Both the position numbers and the translations under genes were made by a program. From contig RHPI01000026.1 of NCBI GenBank assembly GCA_009103225.1, forward strand, positions 46,019 to 110,018: DNA of 64,000 nt, given 5' to 3'. Source of the DNA: Chlorokybus atmophyticus (lineage: Eukaryota > Streptophyta > Chlorokybophyceae > Chlorokybales > Chlorokybaceae). The number at the start of each line of letters is the position of its first letter. The first letter of the stretch is position 1. The notes below the pieces were generated by a model, which worked only from the letters and a program-made list of their open reading frames with translations, did no database searches and was not told the origin of the DNA. Shown here in pieces: positions 11,712-21,900 of this stretch.

Positions 11712-13950
11712 ATGGGACGCAGCAAGGCAGCGCCGCTGCTGCTGATTAAAGTCCGTTCCTCAGATCAGGTGTGTACCTGCGCCCCTGTTTGTTGGCCTAC
11801 TGCATACACACAGAGACACAGACAAACATACACTCAGTCACACGCTTCTCTGCAACACACTTGAAACGTTGATTGGCTTGCTATCAATACGTGTCCTGTA
11901 CAGCTAGCATATCTTGCTAGATGCTGATTCCCGCACAAGCAGCGCCAACATCAGGACCACAACTTCTTGTGGTTTACACTTTCTCATGCAATCCCAAACA
12001 TGGCTCCAAGCCCATGGTGCTGCAGTTTGTCGCGTATAAGACAACCTTGTAATCAACATAAACAATAGTGACAACACACAAACGCACACGCATGTGGATA
12101 ATCAAGTTGGTGATGCGCGCGCATACACGCACGCGCACACACGCACGCATGCGAGAGAGATCTACAACACACAGACAGACACGCACGCGCAAGATGTATA
12201 CCAACACAAGCACAGTCTTCTGTCGTTGATCATCTCTTGCGTGCAAACTAATGCAACATACCCCTCAGGTTCCAGATACGGCGCACACGCTATCCTACCA
12301 ACAGCATGTCCAGATTATCTCCCCGTTCCCCAGCACACGGCCGCCGCTCTCTAGACATCAATAACAGTGTCAACAACCACAAACCCACTACTATCGGCCA
12401 CCTCCCGCGTATCGGGAAGAGTCTCGACATCCCCGACGCACGGTGGCGGGAGGATGACACGAATGGGAATGGTGTGGGTGTGGGTGTGGGTGTGGGTGCT
12501 GATGCAGCAGAAGATAATGATTTTGTTATTGGGGACGTGTTGGGTGTTGACAAGCGTGATGACGGTCGGCCTACCACATTCGACCACGCGCTAGTAAGGG
12601 GATTGTGGTGTTGATGGTGGTGACGATGATGACGTGCACTTGTTTGTGTGTTTGCGTGTGTCTGCTGGACACTCGCGCCCACCCCCGCACGTGCACGCAC
12701 GCACGGGCGCAGACACACGCACACACTTCCCTTTCATGCGCAAGCACGCACGCACGCACACACCTCCAAGCGCAAGCACACAAGCGTACGCGTACACACA
12801 CAACATTTCTCTCCCGCCAGCCTGAATTTCAGTGGGTGTCTGAGCGTGAGCGCGAGCGTCGCACCAGCGAGTTCACGCGCTCGTTGGACCGCGGGGAGCG
12901 TCTGCAGCGTTCAAACTCAAGGCCGAGGCTGTCTCTATCGCCGGCCGCGTTGCCGACGAGTCGCTTCTCCTCGCCGCCGTCTTCCTCGGAGTCCTCCGCC
13001 ACCATGTCCCCCACCACATCCAACCCAACCTCACCCACCTGCACAACCTCACCGTCGTTGAACCACGTTGACGCCCTCGCACCGCACATCAAGTTCCCGC
13101 TCTCACGCAGCCGATCACTGGATTCCACCTCAGACTTGCGGCACGTAAGCGAGCACACACACATGCATGTATGCGCGCGCGCGCACGCGCACGCACATGC
13201 CCNCCACACAGCAACCTCCATGTTATCATCATCAGGCGGCAAAGCTTGAGCGGAGAGGGACGTTGCAGGATCGTTCCCTCGTATTGAGACACGAAGAGGT
13301 GCCCAACAACAACACCAGTTCCAATGAGAACCCCCCTCAAGGCCCCAACGGCAACGCTGCCAGCACGGCAGCAGCAGGGCCTTCCCTCACGCGGCGCATG
13401 ACGTTCGGGCGATGGTATCTCCCACCTTCAGAGGTAGGATTACCGGCATGTTTACAAGTTGACATGTGTATTTTTGGGTTGATGTGTCACGGTATGGTGT
13501 GTCACCTACAACATTATGATTTATTGTTGTTGGTTGGTGAAAGCACAGTGGCGCAGCACGCAGCAAGTTGCAGGCAGCAGCGGTGGTAGTGGTAATGGTG
13601 ACAACGCCACGATGCCCGCTTCTGCTATTCCGTTGACCAGAGTCTTCCACACAGAGAAGGTGGGTTGTTGTTATTGTTGTGTTGAAGGTTCAGCATGTGA
13701 AATAAATGCCATACACGCGCAGCCTGAGGTTTTAGACGACGTCAAGCGAAGGTACGGCGGTAAAGCATTTAAAGGTGAGGATATGTTGCGCATGTGTACT
13801 AATTGAGGTTGTATACTAGCAGCTTGCAAACGACTGCTCGTCCGTGCAGAGTACCTTGTTGAGAAGGGCGAGAGCGTCCCTCATTACCTGGAGAGGGTCA
13901 CCACAATCAAGGAGGACCGCAAGGCCGCTCTGGCCCTTCACCTCCCAAAG

Positions 13951-14027
<77 letters not shown>

Positions 14028-14317
14028 CTGTGTCTGTGTCTGTGTCTGTGTCTGTGTCTGTGTCTGTGTCTGTGTCTGTGTCTGTGTGACTGTATGACTG
14101 TGTGCGTGCGAGCGCATGCGCGCTTATGTCATATAAAGCCACACACATCATCAGTCACACTCCATGCAGGTATCCGAATCAGGGCCAGGGGAGCCCGACG
14201 GAGAGCAGAAGGGCGAGCGTTCTGGATTCGCCACCATTGTCTCCGCGCGCGACGGAGGACAGGCTTTCGAACTCTCTTGCGAGGCTGCGCGCACTGTCCA
14301 CGGCGCGAGATAGCTAA
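11712..14317 (+). CDS. Unknown Ser/Arg-rich protein, nine exons
   Basis: Function is not recognised. Nine exons join in phase: 11712-11768, 11921-12048, 12269-12593, 12821-13144, 13236-13433, 13549-13659, 13723-13774, 13850-13955 and 14170-14317, giving 482 residues. The best-conserved-looking part is near the N-terminus (LLVVYTFSCNPKHGSKPMVL). A long low-complexity middle follows, with SPRS/SRSRS-type basic-serine patches and a GVGVGVGVG run. A compact helical block then follows (PEVLDDVKRRYGGKAFKGEY) and a Ser/Pro/Arg tail. Serine next to arginine suggests many phosphorylation sites. The first exon is the least certain; translation could instead begin at ATG 11921. Introns are full of CA/CG and CT/GT repeats, and one ambiguous base (13203) lies in an intron. 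The gene converges on the Rubisco-activase-like gene, with 259 bases between stops. Confidence 0.75.
12093..12200. repeat. CA/CG-rich alternating tract in an intron
   Basis: Alternating purine-pyrimidine sequence (ACGCACGCGCACACACGCAC and similar) inside intron 2 of the Ser/Arg-rich gene. Such tracts can adopt Z-DNA. Confidence 0.7.
13957..14088. repeat. (TC)n followed by (TGTGTC)n, starting at a splice donor
   Basis: An uninterrupted TC run of about 67 bases passes directly into about 65 bases of TGTGTC units. The run begins with the T of the splice-donor GT of intron 8 of the Ser/Arg-rich gene (AACAG|GTCTCTCTC). Confidence 0.9.
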
Positions 14318-14576
14318 CGTGCGAGACATGTGTTTGCAACTTGTGTTGAGATGTGTGTCTTGCTGAAATGAAGCGCACATGTTGCCAGGCCTTGCATATA
14401 CAAAGGTTGTATTACACAATGTGCCAATGCTTGGTCCAATGCGCTTGACAACTCTTCCTGGCTGCTCCACACCCAAAGCCGTCAACTCTAGCTCAACAGC
14501 TACAAGCTGGCATATACGCAATGTCCTGTTGTACAAACCTATCACTATAACATGCTACTTTCTGCACAATCATCCT

Positions 14577-17500
14577 TCACCCTTTGAACCCAATCATACT
14601 GGACCCCTCGCCTGTTTGAACCGGCATGTACTGTTCGCTCAGTCGAATGGTCGCCACCCTGTTTTGCTCTTCCACGAGCAGTCTTCCCTCCGCAAGCAAA
14701 TTTTGAAGCGTCAGCTGCACACGTGGTATGTTCAGCAAGTTGTAGCGATTTGGTCGTTCACGTCAACTCAAAGCATGCCCTACAGCATTTGCAACACTGC
14801 TAAACGCTAGTTGTTACCGCAGGCCTGTCAAAGGAAGGCTTGGCCTCTTTGCTATTGACGAGCCGCTTTCCCATCTCTTTTTCTCCTCCTATGCTTTTGA
14901 TCCACTGCGAGCATGTCATCACGAGCATCAGACAGTGGCACAGGAATCTGGCAGTAAACTATGCCTGAAGTGCTCGTGTTGCTACTTACCGTCCTGATCT
15001 GATCATCGTATGTACGCGAACGCATTGCGCCATAGAAGTCCAATGCTGCCACAGATCAACGTTTGCTTGTAATCAAGTCAGTGTTCAAAGCAGATACAGG
15101 TGCTTGTACAACCTGACTCTGGTCATGTAGTGCATGGCAAAGTGACGCAAAAGCCGCAGCATGGCTTGTTGTGGGTTGTTATAAGGTTTTGGTACATACG
15201 CTGATCGGGGTATGCGTCTACAAGCACCGCAATGTCACGTTCTGTAAAGCCGTCATCTCTATACATGCGATGGACAACTTTGATTATGTCCTCCCGCGTA
15301 GGCTGCCTGCCCAGGCAACATGTCACAGTCAGAGGCATAGGCTCGCGTCACCCTGGTAAAAAAGCCAGCCACCACACAGCAACCCACCAAAGAAACTTCT
15401 CCATCCGACCATCACGTATGAGCGGAGCGTAAATGGTGCTCAAGTCATTGCCGGTAACAATGATCGGTATCCTTTGCACCACCTCATCTTCACGCCAAAC
15501 TTCTCCAATGCTCACTTGCTCGGGGTTGTCCGCCAGATTCATGAGACTCCCAACAACCATCTGGTTGTTTACAGTCAGTTGTGTATTGGCTGCCACCAAC
15601 CAGTATGTTAATAACCGCCGCAAGCTTCATGACTACATGCACAGCTTTCATAATAGCCGCTCCCAGTGCAGTGCTTACCAAATCGCCCAATGCCAGCATC
15701 CAAGTCGTTGATCATCAGACAGCCCAACTTTCCCTAGATGGTAACATTACATGACATAATTGGCATGTGTGCATGCTCAACTCTTTTCACTGAACTGGCA
15801 CTGACGAGGACAGAGCAGGCTATACCTTAATTCTTGCGGAAGCCGAAGCCTCCTTGTAGCGTTGGCGTATCAGTCTTCCTGGTTCACCTGTGAAACACGC
15901 TCAAGCTCAGCCGCAGAGTGACCAGTCTTATCCGTGACAACATATGACAGTCGCGTACTTGTGCACTAGCAATACAAGCACATGCCTGCCCACTCGCCCT
16001 CGAGCTCTCCCGCTGACATGATGACCGGTTCAACGCCGAGAGCCTTGAAGATCAGCTCACATTGAAACGATTTTCCCTGGCCCTTAGCACCCCAGACTCC
16101 TAAGCAATAGATCATGCTTAGGCTTTGGACGGCTGCTATCCAGCAGGATACAACACAGACTATCCAATAAGGAGATGCATACCATCCCTGTCTCTGACAT
16201 GTGCACTTACCCAGTATAAGTGGCACGCCCACATTTGTCTCTTTGGGCAAAATGTAGTTCTTCATGATGTGCATGACTACAACAACAGCAAGGCATGTTA
16301 GCAACCGCTTGGTGAAGTCCTCAATTACTTCACTTCGTTTTCAAAGACCCCAATATGCATGGAGACTGCTAGGTGCTTGTGCTGCTCTGAGGGCAAGAGG
16401 CGTTCACGCACGGCTCAAATCAAGTTGACAACATCGGGGCGTTTTTTCCACTCACCAACTTTTTCCTACACCAAACCAACGAGTATACAACATAGTCAGC
16501 ACCACGCTGAGTTGTTGTTGATTTCTATTCTGACATGTGCACAACAATGCTGTACAGTCAACATCCGTAACAACCAACCACACCTACCAGCAAAGCTGGC
16601 GCGATATAGTAATCGCCTTGCAAGTGGTTGAACTCTCGTGTCACCTTCTGACGGTATTTGAACACAATGTCCGCTATAATATCAAGTCAGCTTGCTGGGT
16701 GCTTAGCTGGCAACAGTGCATATCCAAGTTAACTCGAGTGCATGAAGGGGGCTCACCGTCTTTGCCAAGGAAGTCCCCTATGAACACATCATCAATGACA
16801 CCTTGCTTGGCGCCGACAGCAATGTTCATGTTTTCCGACTCTTTTCCCTGCTCGCATTGACCATAGCGTCAAGTGCACAGCAAGGATACGGGATGACCGT
16901 GACGACAGTCAACATGTTTCCACAGTTCTGCACAGCGCGTGCTGAGTTCATTGACTGAATGCGAGGTAACTGTGACTGCCCAAACACTGGCTTGAGAGTA
17001 CATTTGCTTGCGAAAGCCTCCACTACGTCATTGACCCAGAGATTCAAGACCCTTAAAGCCACCCAAGATGGTGGATCGCATTGTACAGACACTGTACGTT
17101 AGTTGATCGTTGCTGTACTCTACACTGTGACGAGCTGCTCTTTCATGCGAAAGCACTCCAAGTCTGTGCCATGCGCGAACTGCCCCTCTCAGCAATGTGC
17201 CTCTTGCATACAGCAATGTCCGTGCGTTCAGCATACCAGCCAATGCACTCATTGCGCAGCTTGCATTAAGATTATAACATGATAAGACAGCATAAACGCA
17301 CCAGCTTGACAAGGTAGTCGTTGCCCTCGGAGTCAACAGCCTCCCATGAGGATTGCTTCGACAGCCGCTTCTGGTTGCTGTTGCTGCTGCTGCTCGCTGC
17401 GCCTGAAGTGCCTGGGTTCTGTTCCTGCCTTTGCGCAGCAACCCTGCGTGTGCTGGGCCTGGCAGCAGCAGTGCCCCGCCCCCGGCCACGCCCACTACTC

Positions 17501-17607
17501 CTGCTGCTGGTGGGTTTCTTGCTGAACTCAAGAGCCTTGGGCCACAGAGTTCTCGAAGTCATCCCCACACCTTCCCCCACCGACATTGTCACCGCCGCCG
17601 CCGCCAT
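14577..17607 (-). CDS. Rubisco-activase-like AAA+ protein (At1g73110 type)
   Basis: AAA+ ATPase of the Rubisco-activase family; the closest match I recall is the plant Rubisco-activase-like protein At1g73110, not the classical RCA. Thirteen minus-strand exons join in phase (5' to 3'): 17302-17607, 16757-16847, 16588-16673, 16456-16465, 16211-16276, 15986-16099, 15826-15887, 15679-15733, 15388-15589, 15200-15306, 14990-15045, 14818-14904 and 14577-14714, giving 459 residues. Residues 1 to about 85 are Ala/Ser/Arg-rich and transit-peptide-like. Next come SSWEAVDSEGNDYL, NMNIAVGAKQGVIDD and YYIAPALLEKV. Walker A is GAKGQGKS (about residue 190) and Walker B is CLMINDLDAG (about 250). The sensor/arginine-finger segment is TGNDLSTIYAPLIRDGRM, and the C-terminal domain contains DFYGAMRSRTYDD and LLVEEQNRVATIRLSEQY. 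The last helix block is complete, so the gene looks functional. Odd features are a 10-nt exon and one GC-AG intron. TTACA (TGTAA on the sense strand) lies about 165 bases past the stop. Confidence 0.93.
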
Positions 17608-18932
17608 CGCCGCTACAGCACGCCACTGCGGCAAATACTCACAGCTCGGACACAGCAGCAATGCCACTTCGGTGCCATGCCAGTTAGCTACGAGTCGATA
17701 GGCTTACTGGTACGCACCTAAGTCAGTAAGTGGCACTGGCAGTAAGTGGCTCACTGAGTGCGACTCTGGCATTACATGCACGGTAGTACCATAATGTAGC
17801 ATTAAGCAAAACGTCATGACGTTCAATTCGCATGTTGTAATCCAGTCGCAAACAAGTTCTTTGCAAGTGAATACTCTGACATGGCCGCGATGAGATCAAA
17901 TCCAGAGACAAGGCTTAGCTTCACAAGTACATTGCGATTTTATAGTAGTTCTTCCGAAAAACATATTCTATAATTTTTATATAAAGCATATGCATGCGAG
18001 TTCAGATTCATCCGTGTAGATGACTCTATTGCGCGATCTCGTGTGAATATGTGATGAGTCTCAGTAAATTGGAAGATTGTACAATATGTGTACTTTGCCC
18101 TAATTCGATTTAACCATCAACTCGTGTAACACATTGTACGACGTCTTGAATCACAATGCATGTTACATACACGCATTGAAACACAACGCATGTTGAGTAC
18201 ATTCATCAATATGCATTGTCTCAAGTTGATGCATTACAATTGATTCATACAGTAATTGTGCACTCTTTCAAATATAGTGTAGCTTCAAAGCTGCAAACGA
18301 TATATACACACATATCATGACGACTATTGCATTAGGTACACTTGTCGTTGCTTCTTGTCCGCAGCATAATAGCATGCCCTAAGGCTCGAGCCTACATCAA
18401 TGCCATGATGTTACATCAAGGTATTTAATTAAATATAGTTCAAAAATATGGTATGCGGGTGAGTGAACAATGAAGCACAACACGCGCCATAACCAAACAC
18501 ATAAACTGGATATCATCAATTGACAATAATTCAAACGAAGAATGCACATATCCAGTGTAAAAGTATGCGTGCATACATCATTGTAAGCTCAAGGCAAATT
18601 GTCATTTGCACAATGCGGAACGCTACGCAAAAGCCTGTAACAGATGCCTCATGCATATGCTGACATCAGCATCCTGCAACTATCATTTACAGCATGAGCA
18701 ATGGCTGAGCCATGCAATGAGCACGCTCGTCGCATGCATGATGCAGCAAGTTGCTGCGCACTGCGAGCAAAGCTGGCCGAACAGCAGCAGGGCATTTGCA
18801 GTTGGCAACGGTTTGCGCAATGTGCGACAAAAGCAGCGCAGCACACGGATAGACTGCCACTGGCAAACAGCTGCTGCCGCGGCGGCGGCGGCGGTGGGTG
18901 GCGGTGGCGGAGAATTGCAGGCCGGAGCGGAC
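17608..18932. promoter_or_regulatory. Divergent intergenic region
   Basis: Lies between the start of the Rubisco-activase-like gene (minus) and that of the giant CaaX-protein gene (plus), so it must hold both promoters. It is AT-rich from about 17930 to 18600, then GC-richer with a GGC run near 18880-18910 just before the plus-strand start. No further gene was recognised. Confidence 0.4.
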
Positions 18933-21900
18933 ATGGAGCAGGAGGAGTCTCTGCCCCTGTTTGATGCTCTAGATGCGGGCACCACCGCCGGGGATGACTT
19001 CCTTACAGAACCCCCCGATGGTGAGAGAGCGCAGCGGCTGCTTTTTTGCATGATGGAAACAGTTCAGCTTATGTATGATGGTGGCTGACTTGGTGGCTTC
19101 GAGCAGATCATGGTGGTGTTTCGCGTAATCAAGCCATAATGCAACTGAATGACGACGAGGATGCCGGTGCTGAAGAGGAATGGTGCGTAGAATTCGCCAC
19201 ACCACATGCTTGTAGCAGACTTACACTAAGCGAGGATGCTGCTTTCTATCACTCGGAGTGGCATGCAAGTTTGAATTCCTACAGCATGCACACAGTGCAC
19301 GCTTCTGTGTGCATCTAACTGTTTGCACTGCTGTGTTGTGTCCTCTGCTCACAGTCAAGTGAGAATGGCACGATTTGTTTAGATCAAAGCACGATCTGAA
19401 CGAATTGTGCCATTTTCTAACCAGGACAATGCGAAAACGAGTCCACTTGTGCATTTCACTGCGTGTACTGCTTCAAAGCTACGTCTTCACCTGAATAACA
19501 CACTCTGTCAATTCATGATAGGAACGTTAAGCATATTATCTCTTCATAGTGGATTGGTGCATTGATAGCACTGCACCACGGTCATGGAAGGTGATCAAGG
19601 GTGGTCATAATAGCGTGTCTGCTTCGAAAATAAATCGGAAAGAACCTTAGCAACCTGCATTCCGTCTGCCAGGTTGTATTCTCCAGTAGATAGCCTTTCA
19701 CCACGCAGCAGCAGCAGCCATGGCGACAAGAGCGCGTTGAAACGCGTGCCTGGTTTGGTGAAACCTCCCTCACAGGTGTGAAGCTCGTGCTTGGATGCTG
19801 ACAACTTTGACCTGCTTCAAGCAATCCTGCGATATGTATGGACATTGGTTGGTGCCTCTCACATGCAGCATGCTGCACTGGACCTTGGTAAAGCAGGCAG
19901 GCCGATGCGTGCCTCAGATAAAGAGGGATGCAATGGCACATGCGGCTGGTGTGCATGTAATTTAACATTGACCACTCCATTTATACACAGGTCACTCCGC
20001 AAAGCGACACTAAGCGGGCGCGAACAAACACCACTGCTCCACTCCCACAAGCGTCCAAGTCGGGAGATTTTACGCGGAAACGGAGCAATACCTCAGCCAC
20101 CTCAACACCGCCATTGTATGCATCAAAGTCCCAGATCATCGGTGCTTCTCCACCGCTGCCGGTGGCTTCAAGGTCTCTGAAGAAACTCCCGAGCAGTGGT
20201 GGAGCTGACACCAATGGCAAAAAGTCCAAGGACAAACGCCGCGGCTGGTTCCCTTCTCGACGGACTTCATCATCTGCAACAGATGCTTCAACTGCACCGC
20301 AAGCGCTTATGCAGTTTGGTGCGGCTCCTGTCAACACACAGTCGCCAGAGTCAGACACTGGTTTGAGCCAGCTCAAGGCAGTTGATGCTGCTGGCAGCGA
20401 GGACACTTCATGGCTCACAGGGTCGCGTGACAGCCTTGATGTCAAAAGCCCAGACATGGCAGCGAGGCCGTCATCAAAGATGATGAGGGCGTCAATTGAC
20501 TTCCCTGCCTTGTTGTCGTCTGCTGAGAGGCAATCCCCCGGTCAGATGGCATTGTCGCCAAGCCCCCTGACATCACCCACAAAAGCCAGGGCCCAGCTTT
20601 CTGGGCATTCGGAGTTTGAGGACTTTGTTATTCATGAAGATGGAGAGTACACAGCTGCGCCTATTCCTGTGTCAGTACCTGTTGGCGCCATAAGTTCAAT
20701 CACTGGATCTCTGCGTGTGCCAACCACCATTGCTGAGCAACCGGAAGAGAGTGATGTCACCGTGGCATCTGCCAGTAAAATGGAACAACAGCCTTTTCTC
20801 GCCAACACGGAAGCAGCAACTCCAGCATCATCAGCTGTAACAGACGTGGACCCGGTCTTTGCGTCCTCCTCGACGCAAGTTACCCGCGTGGAAGATGCTG
20901 CTGTTGACAACAGCATTGTTACATCAGCCTCTAGGGATACAAACAATGGAACGATTGAACCTTTGTCTCAAGCGCGTCATCCCAACATGGCACTGTTGTC
21001 CGTTCCTATCACATCTGAACCTGCGCCAGAGAGTCCGTCAACAGCTGCGCTGGCGCAAAATCTGCAGTCACATGCCACAGATCTCTCTGACGACGAGTGG
21101 GAAGATGCACAGGTATGGCATTCGCTTACATAGTTGCACATGCCTGATAGCATCTCAGCATATGTACTTGCACAGGAGACCGGCCACTTGGCTTCACTCA
21201 CGGCATCTCCTGCACAACCTGCGGGTAAGTGGCATACAATGTGCGTGGGTCTCAAGCTTGTGTGTTTCATGGTATGTTGTACAGTGCTGTTGCAAAGTCA
21301 CCACTTATATCAATGTGGGCACTGCCAAGCCGTGCAACATTGAGGTTCCTCTTTATAGCGTAAACGTGAAGCACAGCATTGATCAGTGTCAAGCTTGTGT
21401 TGCTCAGCATCTGGTTATTGCTGAAGGCTATGTGTGTATTTGTGCATCAGGCGTGGGAAGGCCACAGCCAGCAAGTCTTTCAGTCGTGCCCCTTTCACCT
21501 ATGGTTTCGCCCACAACACCACTGTTTCATACGCCGCGAGGTGCACTTGATGATGACCAGCGGAGTTCTCAGCTACCACAGAACGTTGCACAGTCATCAT
21601 CACTTCCTGTGCCTGCACTAGCAACCAGCACAAGGCTTCTGGCTGCCTTTGACGCTGCAGGCAGCAGCACTGTGCCATCCGATGGAGCAGACCCCCTTGA
21701 CTCAATTCCGATAAGCACCACTTCTCCAAGTACCATGCATACCAGGCCAGAGGCAGCACCCGCCGTAGTACAGCCTTTTGCTTCAAGTGCCGTGTCTGGC
21801 AGTGTCTCACCTCAGGAGGTGCGACTGGCATCCATCGACATGCCATCTCGAGCCAGTGTGCCGGCTGCCACAACCTCACCCGTACCCAAGCCACACCTGT

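Noticed and set aside
12605-13249. Long plus-strand open frame crossing 12650-12820
   Set aside because: Its first third is CA-repeat intron. A clear CCCGCCAG acceptor at 12820 and a GTAAGG donor at 12594 show the true exon borders.
14379-14810. 143-codon open frame on the plus strand
   Set aside because: It is antisense to the last exons of the Rubisco-activase-like gene, whose minus-strand reading matches the family through its C-terminal helices.
14577-17607. Calling this gene the classical Rubisco activase (RCA)
   Set aside because: Segments such as NMNIAVGAKQGVIDD, YYIAPALLEKV and the C-terminal LLVEEQNRVATIRLSEQY fit the activase-like (At1g73110) branch better than RCA.
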